From: Rickettsiaceae bacterium
Lineage (GTDB): Bacteria > Pseudomonadota > Alphaproteobacteria > Rickettsiales > Rickettsiaceae
Direction of reading: 5' to 3'
NCBI GenBank assembly: GCA_030731565.1
Contig: JANQTT010000046.1
Span: 959-18,405, forward strand
DNA: 17,447 bases
The first letter of the stretch is position 1. Each line of letters opens with the position of its first letter. The translations under genes and the position numbers were made by a program. The notes beneath the pieces were generated by a model, which was not told the DNA's origin, made no database searches, and saw only the letters and a list, made by a program, of their open reading frames with translations. Positions 7,597-13,632 of this stretch are shown here, in pieces.

Positions 7597-8325
7597 ATGT
7601 TCCTACAAAATTTAAATAAATACGCTTCTGTTATTAAGGCTATGATAATTGTAATTATATTATTTAGTTTTGCTAATTATGCATACTCGAGTAAAAATCA
7701 AGAACAGATTAAAGAAGAAATTTCATATTTAATATCAGCTAATGAGTTTATGAGAGCCTTAGCATTATTAGACAATGCTATTGGTTTAATTCCTGATAAT
7801 GCTGAGCTGTATAGAAATAAAGGTTATTGTCTATTACGTTTAAATAAATTTACAGAAGCTGTAGAAACTTATAATAAGGCAATAGAATTAGATCCATACG
7901 TTTCTTCTGCTTATACTAACAAAGCTGCAAGCCTGCTTGGATTAGGAAAATACAAAGAATCACTTATCGAAACTAACAAAGCATTAGAAATTAGTGTTGA
8001 TAATGAGGGTAGAGCAGAAAATTTGCATCATTTATGTGGGGCTCTAACAAGCTTAGAGCAATTCGATAAAGCCCTCGAGGCATGCAACGAAGCTATAAGA
8101 CTTGACCCTTTTTATGCGGAAATATATGGAACCAGAGCTGCAACTTTATATGGCCTTAAAAGATATAAAGACTCACTAAATGACTGTGATAAGGGTATTG
8201 AATTAAATCCTAATATTGCTGGACTTTATTATAATAAAGGAGTTGTACTAAGAAAATTGCATAGAGAACTAGAAGCTGTAGAGTCATTTAAAAAAGCGAC
8301 CAAACTTAAAGGATACAAACTATAA
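7597..8325 (+). CDS. Secreted or membrane-anchored TPR protein
   Basis: 242 aa. Residues 13-31 form a hydrophobic signal segment ending in AYS, so export to the periplasm or beyond is likely, either cleaved near residue 31 or anchored. The rest is made of tetratricopeptide repeats in register: about 36-68 (degenerate), 69-102, 103-136, 139-172, 173-206 and 207-240. Repeats carry the typical pattern of an aromatic early position, G/A at 8, A at 20 and a closing P (AIELDP, AIRLDP, GIELNP). Such proteins are scaffolds for protein contacts. Partner and function are unknown. There is no clear Shine-Dalgarno. It stands alone, with a divergent permease on one side, IS debris on the other, and a solo IS promoter 200 nt upstream pointing at it. 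Confidence 0.85.
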   Translation: MFLQNLNKYASVIKAMIIVIILFSFANYAYSSKNQEQIKEEISYLISANEFMRALALLDNAIGLIPDNAELYRNKGYCLLRLNKFTEAVETYNKAIELDPYVSSAYTNKAASLLGLGKYKESLIETNKALEISVDNEGRAENLHHLCGALTSLEQFDKALEACNEAIRLDPFYAEIYGTRAATLYGLKRYKDSLNDCDKGIELNPNIAGLYYNKGVVLRKLHRELEAVESFKKATKLKGYKL

Positions 8326-8664
8326 ACCTTTATATTTGATCTAATAGACGATTGATTATTAAGCTGTTAAAATTGTGGAATAAATATGTCAAACTGAGCT
8401 TATGTAGCATAATACATTATTAAATGCCATACACAATAAATTATCTCTTAAAAAGCAAAAACAAGTCAAAATCAGTATTAGTTCTTTCACTCTTCTATTT
8501 ATCATATACAAAAAATGATATATTTTAAGTAAAACTTGCAATGTCTAAAAAATATGACTATAGCTAAAAAGAAAAATTCTACATCCGCGGAAAAAATACA
8601 AAAACCTAATAAAAATGATGAAGAAATGTTTTTTGAGTTACTTAATCGGATGGCCACAACTAAT
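8326..8664. other. Gap between TPR gene and IS remnant
   Basis: 339 nt holding only the doubtful 50-aa ORF starting at 8554 and a small inverted repeat TATCAT (8500-8505) / ATGATA (8515-8520). No terminator with a T-tract was seen after the TPR gene. Confidence 0.5.
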
Positions 8665-8706
8665 TTAAAAACTAGCCAAAAGCCTACGAAACATAAACTG
8701 AGGTAG
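8554..8706 (+). CDS. Small ORF of 50 aa, doubtful, overlapping the IS tail
   Basis: ATG at 8554 to TAG at 8704-8706, encoding a lysine-rich peptide (MTIAKKKNS..., middle NDEEMFFELLNRM). The last 14 or so codons lie antisense to the C-terminal end of the transposase pseudogene (stop at 8665). The reading frame therefore either ends inside the IS, as a host gene broken by insertion would, or is chance. The helical middle faintly recalls the N-terminus of endonuclease III proteins, but no continuation is found on the far side of the IS, so I do not claim it. No good Shine-Dalgarno is present. Confidence 0.25.
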   Translation: MTIAKKKNSTSAEKIQKPNKNDEEMFFELLNRMATTNLKTSQKPTKHKLR

Positions 8707-9537
8707 CTTTCTCATATTATATCTATATTCAAACTCTCCTACATATTTATTAAGATGTTTACTAGATACATGAATATGATGCCTCTAATAGAACGCTTTA
8801 TTTGGCTCCAAAATCCTTCAAGTCCATTTACATGAGTTAAGTCTTGTACATACTCACCAATACTATGATTAACCGTTTCATGGATATAACCTTGTTCTGA
8901 TAATATCGAATAAGAACGCAGCTCATCAGTGTGAATAACTGATCCTTTATCCACATTCTCCTTAACAATAGGGTATAAAGTTTTACGTTTAACATCCGGA
9001 ACTATATGAGTTGTAACATTCCCTGCTTTTTGAAGTAAGCCAAATATAATTGTCTTCCTTTCTGTTCCACGTCCTCCTTTACCAGAACGCTTATCACCTA
9101 TCCTCATCCGCTTCAAATATACCTGACATTGGATCTATGTTATTATTGATCTATGCCATATATTTACGTATCTGATGCCCTATACGCCAAGCGGTTTTAA
9201 GGGTTACGCCTAATTGCCGTTGTAATTCTCTAGCTGAAACGCCATGTCGTGTAGTAGTAAATAAATATATAGCATAAAACCATTTCTGTAAAGAGGTGCG
9301 AGACTTTTCAAAAGGCGTTCCCACCATAGGATGTATATGGTGAGCACACCAGCTACAGGAATAAGCCGGTTTACCGGTAAGCTTTGAAAATTTGCCAACT
9401 TTCTTACATTTTGGACACTCGATAATTTTTCCATAACGTATTTGCATTAAATGGTCTATACACCTTTCATTAGTAGGAAAATATTTATTGAAAACTTGAA
9501 TTGTAAATTCTTTAGTTATAATATACCTCCATCTCAT
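8665..9537 (-). pseudogene. IS1595-family transposase pseudogene (several inactivating lesions)
   Basis: Reading from the right there is a zinc ribbon (CPKC...CSWC), a helix-turn-helix-like segment (SARELQRQLGVTLKTAWR), then the DDE domain: first Asp in FEADE (about 9107-9105), second in IHTDELRSY, Glu in NGLEGFWSQIKR. The tail HIHVSSKHLNKYVGEFEYRYN and the end MRKLPQFMFRRLL stop at 8665. Lesions: an in-frame TAG at 9151-9153; a frameshift of a few lost bases just after the first catalytic Asp (about 9100-9104), exactly where the family glycine motif should be; and another frameshift near 8778-8780 that throws the C-terminus out of frame. The natural start may have been 9519, now ATA; the nearest upstream ATG is 9537. 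About 291 codons overall, close to a full-length family member. It cannot make active transposase. Confidence 0.9.
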
Positions 9538-9544
9538 TAAGAAT

Positions 9545-9573
9545 ATAATATCAATAACCATTAAAGATATCAA
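9545..9573 (-). promoter_or_regulatory. Transposase promoter of the IS
   Basis: On the minus strand, TTGATA (9568-9573) is followed after 17 nt by TATTAT (9545-9550). The same spacing and -10 occur in the solo copy at 7362-7390, which supports it as the IS promoter. Confidence 0.6.
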
Positions 9574-9766
9574 TGGGTACATTACCATATTTTATGCACG
9601 ATCTGTGGATCTTGAGGTTAAATAGAGGTGGGGCATGTGTTTGTTGTATAATATAGCTGGTTATAATAAAAACTAGCTGAAAAAAGAGTATAATATATCC
9701 TAAAAGAAGGCTGCAAAAATAATAGTTATCCACTTTGGACTAAAGTAGCGACATTGTTCGCTGACT

Positions 9767-9786
9767 GCCTATTTATATAGGCTTTT
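9767..9786 (+). terminator. Terminator-like hairpin, plus strand
   Basis: GCCTAT (9767-9772), loop TTAT, ATAGGC (9777-9782), followed by TTTT. The 6-bp stem has three G-C pairs. No intact plus-strand gene precedes it, so it may protect kdsA from antisense transcription or be left from a lost gene. Confidence 0.4.
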
Positions 9787-9835
9787 ATCCTTGCGCTAAG
9801 GCCCAAATTCAAATTGATAATTATATACTGACATT

Positions 9836-9867
9836 GCTTTATAATTCTATATATAGGATTATAAAGC
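9836..9867 (-). terminator. Long hairpin just downstream of kdsA
   Basis: Arms GCTTTATAAT (9836-9845) and ATTATAAAGC (9858-9867) are perfect complements. Pairing extends inward through 9846-9857 with one G·U to a tiny loop. It starts 6 nt after the kdsA stop. There is no T-tract on the minus side, so it may be an RNA 3'-end stabiliser rather than a full intrinsic terminator. Confidence 0.45.
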
Positions 9868-9873
9868 TAAATG

Positions 9874-10701
9874 TTATAAGCTCTTGGCAATCTCGTCAAA
9901 GCGTTTTAAATATGACAAAGTGTCCTCTAAGGTATCAAGCTGAAGCATGCATGGGCCGTCGCTTGGAGCGTTTTCGGGGTCTTGGTGAACTTCCATGAAT
10001 AAGCCAGCAACGCCTGCTGCGATCGCGCATCTTGCGAGTAGGCCAACGTATTGTCTTTGACCGCCGCTAGCAGAGCCAATACCGCCAGGTTGCTGAACAG
10101 AGTGCGTTGCATCAAAAAAAACGGGAGCGCCAGATTCTGCCATTATAGATAGGCCTCTCATATCAGATACTAATGTATTATACCCAAAAGAAGTACCGCG
10201 ATCAGTTAAAATAATTCCTTTCGCATTAAAACCAGCAAGTTTATCGTAGACATTTTGCATGTCCCAAGGAGCGAGGAATTGGCCTTTTTTTACTTTTATA
10301 ACTTTGCCAGTTTCAGCGGCGGCTTTTAGAAGATCAGTTTGCCTGCATAAGAAAGCTGGAATTTGTAAGACGTCAACTACTTCGCCTACGGGTTTGCATT
10401 GCGTTTCGGTGTGGACATCTGTTAGTATAGGGCAACCAATTTTAGATTTTACTTTGGCAAGGATTTCTAAGCCTTGGTTAATACCTACTCCTCTTTGGGC
10501 TTTTGCGGATGTTCGATTCGCTTTATCGAAAGATGACTTATATATGAATGGTATATTTAATTTATCAGTAATTTTTTTTATGCTATCAGCAATAAATAAA
10601 GAGTGATCAAGGTTTTCAATTTGGCATGGACCAGCAACTAAAGTAAAAGGTAAATCGTTTGCAATCTTGATATTATCTATAGTAACTTTATTTGCTTTCA
10701 T
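9874..10701 (-). CDS. kdsA: 3-deoxy-8-phosphooctulonate (KDO-8-phosphate) synthase, metal-dependent type
   Basis: Cytoplasmic enzyme condensing phosphoenolpyruvate with arabinose-5-phosphate to Kdo-8-phosphate, the precursor of the Kdo of lipid A/LPS. 275 aa, normal length. Motifs: AGPCQIEN (23-30), [10 protein letters not shown] (56-65), [11 protein letters not shown] (138-148), [11 protein letters not shown] (197-207). Putative metal ligands are C26, H200, E237 and D248. Their spacing (174, 37, 11) equals that of C11, H185, E222 and D233 in the Aquifex enzyme, which marks the metal-dependent class, unlike E. coli with Asn at the Cys position. A TAGGAAA Shine-Dalgarno precedes the ATG. It is the last gene of tpiA-secG-kdsA, 14 nt after secG. 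Its presence implies that the organism makes Kdo. Confidence 0.97.
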   Translation of the reverse strand: MKANKVTIDNIKIANDLPFTLVAGPCQIENLDHSLFIADSIKKITDKLNIPFIYKSSFDKANRTSAKAQRGVGINQGLEILAKVKSKIGCPILTDVHTETQCKPVGEVVDVLQIPAFLCRQTDLLKAAAETGKVIKVKKGQFLAPWDMQNVYDKLAGFNAKGIILTDRGTSFGYNTLVSDMRGLSIMAESGAPVFFDATHSVQQPGGIGSASGGQRQYVGLLARCAIAAGVAGLFMEVHQDPENAPSDGPCMLQLDTLEDTLSYLKRFDEIAKSL

Positions 10702-10715
10702 ATTTTTCCTATAAT

Positions 10716-11036
10716 TTATTTTGCAATCGGCAGGGCCGTGGTATCACCTTCTTTTTTTGGTTTTGTTTTTTCAGAAGATTCAATTTTTTTTGCAATATCA
10801 GTATGTTTTTTTGTTGATAGATTTGCAAGTACAAGCGCATTTGAGAAAAATATAATGGCAAGAACTATGGTTGTTTTCGTTAAGAAATTTGCTGCAGACC
10901 TACCGCTCATAACGCCCATATTATTTCCGCCACCACCAATGCCACTAAGACCATCGGTACTTGTTTTTTGTAGTAAAATGACTATGACCAGAAGTATTGC
11001 GATTATTAAATGTACAAAAAGAAGTGTGTTTAGCAT
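10716..11036 (-). CDS. secG: Preprotein translocase subunit SecG
   Basis: Small inner-membrane subunit of SecYEG that helps the SecA-driven translocation cycle. About 106 aa from the ATG at 11036, with two hydrophobic helices (about 3-22 and 55-72) flanking the family loop [19 protein letters not shown], followed by [14 protein letters not shown]. The C-terminal tail is hydrophilic and lysine-rich. The longer frame starting at TTG 11048 is less likely, because the conserved hydrophobic helix begins right after the ATG. It lies 18 nt after tpiA and 14 nt before kdsA, so it is operon-internal. Confidence 0.92.
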   Translation of the reverse strand: MLNTLLFVHLIIAILLVIVILLQKTSTDGLSGIGGGGNNMGVMSGRSAANFLTKTTIVLAIIFFSNALVLANLSTKKHTDIAKKIESSEKTKPKKEGDTTALPIAK

Positions 11037-11054
11037 AATCCAAAACAAAAATAA

Positions 11055-11765
11055 TTAACCTAAAATTAAATTCAATTCATCATCATCAAGTGATGCACTG
11101 CCAATTAGGATTCCGCTTATTCCTTCTATAGCAAGTATTTCCTTGTAATTACGTGAATTCACTGAACCACCATACACTAGCTGAGCATTTTTTGCAACCT
11201 GAGTTATTGCAGAATCATTTTTAATAAAACTAAATATCTCAGTTAACTCTCCTTCGGTAGGAGATATGCCTGTTCCAATAGCCCAAATTGGTTCATATGC
11301 GATAATTACATTTTTAGCATTTTCGGGTATTGATTCATTAATTTGTTCAAGTATAAATTCTTTATAATTATTGTTTTTTCTGCTTTCTAAAGATTCGCCA
11401 ACGCAAACTATAGGCTTTATACCCGCTTTGATACAGTTTTCTGCTTTTTTCCGAACTGTTACATTATTATCTTTCATAATAGTCCGTTTTTCGCTATGTC
11501 CGATTATGGCATAATTAATACCACAGGATTTTATAATATTCGCAGAAACTTCGCCGGTATACGCGCCGTAACCGTTTATACTACTTACATCTTGCGCGCA
11601 AAAAGCTATTGTTAAAAAATTTTCAGCAAAGTGAGCTAGGTACGGAGCCGGAGGAGCTAGGATAAAATGCGCCCAGCTGTTGCGTTTATTTAGTAAATCT
11701 GCTTTTAAAAATGCTTCTTTTAAGTCAAGATTCATTTTCCAGTTAGCTATAATGATTGGTTTCAT
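11055..11765 (-). CDS. tpiA: Triosephosphate isomerase
   Basis: Interconverts dihydroxyacetone phosphate and glyceraldehyde-3-phosphate in the cytoplasm. 236 aa, some 15-20 shorter than most bacterial TIMs, with all catalytic parts present: N8 and K10 in ANWKMN, H90 in IIGHSEKR, E158 in AYEPIWAIGTG (which also begins the active-site lid), and the phosphate loop YGGSVN near residue 199. It is first in the operon with secG and kdsA and diverges from the ppiD-like gene across 76 nt. If this lineage lacks full glycolysis like Rickettsia, the enzyme more likely links triose phosphates to lipid precursors (glycerol-3-phosphate) than to energy yield; that part is inference. Confidence 0.97.
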   Translation of the reverse strand: MKPIIIANWKMNLDLKEAFLKADLLNKRNSWAHFILAPPAPYLAHFAENFLTIAFCAQDVSSINGYGAYTGEVSANIIKSCGINYAIIGHSEKRTIMKDNNVTVRKKAENCIKAGIKPIVCVGESLESRKNNNYKEFILEQINESIPENAKNVIIAYEPIWAIGTGISPTEGELTEIFSFIKNDSAITQVAKNAQLVYGGSVNSRNYKEILAIEGISGILIGSASLDDDELNLILG

Positions 11766-11777
11766 AAGAAAAATATC

Positions 11778-11806
11778 TTGCAGTTATGAAGTTAGGTTAC
11801 TATTTT
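11778..11806 (+). promoter_or_regulatory. Candidate promoter of the ppiD-like gene
   Basis: TTGCAG (11778-11783), a 17-nt spacer, then TATTTT (11801-11806), within the 76-nt divergent region. Start would be near 11813, about 30 nt before the ATG. The match to consensus is moderate. Confidence 0.35.
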
Positions 11807-11841
11807 AAGAGCATACTTTTATATGTAAATAGAAAAATTAT

Positions 11842-13428
11842 ATGTTAGCAAAAATCAGAAAAGGGTCAAATAGTCTTGTAGTGAGGATTATACTGATATT
11901 AATAGCTTTAAGTTTTGTCGGGGCGGGAGCAACGTCTTTCCTTAGTGGAAATAGTCAAGGAAATTTAGTCTGGTTCAAAGAAGCTGAAGCCATTTCTGTA
12001 GAAGAATTTCAGCTTGCGAAAGCTAAGGAAGTAGATGCAATCCAACGGCAGAATGGAATTAGCCTTACTGACGAGCAAATTGCTGAACTTGGCATTGATA
12101 ATAACGTGCTAAGACGTTTAATTAACGATGCAATGATAAAATATTTGGCTAAAACTTATGATTTTGATATTAGTGAAGCAAAAATAATTTCTTACGTCAA
12201 AAGAACGCCATATTTTAAAAATGAATCTGGAGAATTTGATTTAAGCCTTTTTAAGGCTGCATTTAATAATTCGCCAAAAAAAGAAAGTGAATATTTAACC
12301 TCAATTAAGGACCAAATTATATATTCATCAATGGCAAGTATATTTATGGACTCATTTACACCGGCTTCAGCATTGAAAGATAATATAGTGGGTTATATGG
12401 CTGAAACAAGAGGTGTTGACATTGTTTCAATTGACCTGGACTACAAACCAAAAGGATATAAAGCTGCTGAGATAACCTCCGAACAGTTAAATAAATTTTA
12501 TGAGAATAATAAGGAATTGTTTGTAGTTCCAGAACTTAGAAGTTTTGATTATATAGTTGCTGATGCAAATTATCTTAAAAAGAAACTCCACATTTCTGAC
12601 GCAGAATTAGAAAAATATTTTAATGATAATCGCGATGATTTCTCAACCGAAAATTTTGCTAAAGCAAAAAAACAAGTTAGAGAAATGTTCGTTCAAGAAA
12701 AAATGGAGGAACTAGCTAGTGAACTTGCAAAGAATTTTGAAGAGGATGTATCAAGTGGCCTCAATATTGCCGAAATCGCAAAAAAATATGGTATTAATGT
12801 GCAATCTCAAAAGGAGATCTCACTAGATGAGCTGCATTCTAGCGAGAAACCAGAATATGTAGAGCTAGCTGATAGCGTTTTTGAATTGATGGATGGTGAA
12901 TTGTCCTATCCAATAGAAATACAGGGGCAAAATAGTATCTTACTTGTTGAATTAAAGAACACAATTCAGTCGAGGCAAAATGAGTTAGATGAAGTTGAGA
13001 ATGAATTAAAGAAAATTTTAAGCCAAAGACAGCTTGCGTTTGAAAATGCAAAGGCTATAGAAGAGTTCAAAAAATCTTATAATCCGCAGGAAAAACAAAA
13101 TAAAGCTAAGCCAGACGGCATAATTGTTGTGCAAAATCAGCAATATACTAGAGCCGAGCTTCCTATGCAGGATAAATTACCTAGCGATTTATTAAAATCG
13201 ATGTTTGATGTGCAGAAAAATGAAACTTCACAACTAGTTAGTGACGGTAAGAAATTATATTTTTCTTATGTTAAATCGATTCAAAATAGTAAATTAAAAG
13301 AAAAGAAGATAAGAGAAAATTCAGAAGAGTATTTTGCTAGTGTTATTAAGGATGGAATATTCCACGAACTTATATCTTACTTAGCCTATAAAAATCAAAT
13401 GCAGGTTTTGCAGAAAGGTAAAAGCTAG
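11842..13428 (+). CDS. PpiD/SurA-N-type periplasmic folding factor
   Basis: 528 aa. One N-terminal transmembrane anchor (residues 12-34, after a basic MLAKIRKG start), then a periplasmic SurA-N-like chaperone domain with the typical NVLRRLINDAMIKYLAKTY (about 87-105) and RTPYFKNESGEFD. PpiD proteins sit at the exit of the Sec translocon and help newly exported proteins fold. I see no clear parvulin catalytic core (the GGDLGW-type loop is missing). Only the flanking part with FELMDGELSYPIEI is preserved, so it probably acts as a chaperone without prolyl isomerase activity. It diverges from tpiA-secG-kdsA. The Shine-Dalgarno is weak. The family is fairly sure; naming it ppiD is less so. Confidence 0.85.
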   Translation: MLAKIRKGSNSLVVRIILILIALSFVGAGATSFLSGNSQGNLVWFKEAEAISVEEFQLAKAKEVDAIQRQNGISLTDEQIAELGIDNNVLRRLINDAMIKYLAKTYDFDISEAKIISYVKRTPYFKNESGEFDLSLFKAAFNNSPKKESEYLTSIKDQIIYSSMASIFMDSFTPASALKDNIVGYMAETRGVDIVSIDLDYKPKGYKAAEITSEQLNKFYENNKELFVVPELRSFDYIVADANYLKKKLHISDAELEKYFNDNRDDFSTENFAKAKKQVREMFVQEKMEELASELAKNFEEDVSSGLNIAEIAKKYGINVQSQKEISLDELHSSEKPEYVELADSVFELMDGELSYPIEIQGQNSILLVELKNTIQSRQNELDEVENELKKILSQRQLAFENAKAIEEFKKSYNPQEKQNKAKPDGIIVVQNQQYTRAELPMQDKLPSDLLKSMFDVQKNETSQLVSDGKKLYFSYVKSIQNSKLKEKKIRENSEEYFASVIKDGIFHELISYLAYKNQMQVLQKGKS

Positions 13429-13632
13429 GTTCGTGGTACACGCTTAGTGTAAATCTGCTTGAAAATTAACTGCACTTAGAGAATTAGCTTTACATTAGAC
13501 GGTATTAATCATATTTTGTTTGGTGTATAACTCAGGCCAAATTCAACTTAAATTTGCTATAGGTCAATTTTGGATGATCATAGTTAATGACACGGCTATA
13601 TATCCTTTTGTTCTATTTTACTAGAAAGGCTA

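Larger units (their letters stand above)
8665..9586 (-). mobile_element. Decayed IS1595-type insertion sequence
   Basis: The body is the transposase pseudogene plus its promoter region. The right boundary is taken from the block shared with 7350-7403, which begins at 9585. The left boundary is uncertain: the imperfect match GGATGGCCAC (8648-8657) to the right-end GGTAATGTACCC (9586-9575) might be a terminal repeat. No target-site duplication could be found, which fits an old insertion. Confidence 0.7.
9587..9873. other. Gap between the IS remnant and kdsA
   Basis: 287 nt with no gene. It contains a G·U-containing hairpin AGCTGGTT/AACTAGCT around 9654-9677, the stem AGCGA/TCGCT at 9747-9762, a plus-strand terminator-like stem at 9767-9786, and a long AT hairpin at 9836-9867 just after kdsA. 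Confidence 0.5.

Noticed and set aside
8554-8706. Truncated endonuclease III (nth) N-terminus
   Set aside because: The resemblance is faint and short, and no continuation of nth is found beyond the IS.
8739-9116. Separate 125-aa protein starting at TTG 9116
   Set aside because: It is the middle part of the broken transposase, carrying the second Asp and the Glu of the DDE triad, not an independent gene.
8648-9594. Target-site duplication flanking the IS
   Set aside because: The bases next to the presumed ends do not match, and the ends themselves are uncertain.
9551-9733. Minus-strand ORF of 60 aa upstream of the transposase
   Set aside because: It covers the IS promoter region and flanking AT-rich DNA, with no family resemblance and no ribosome-binding site.
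11037-11048. Longer SecG starting at TTG 11048
   Set aside because: The ATG at 11036 begins directly at the conserved hydrophobic helix; the four extra residues add nothing typical of the family.
10259-11058. Plus-strand ORFs opposite kdsA and secG
   Set aside because: They mirror the conserved minus-strand genes, have no ribosome-binding sites and resemble nothing.
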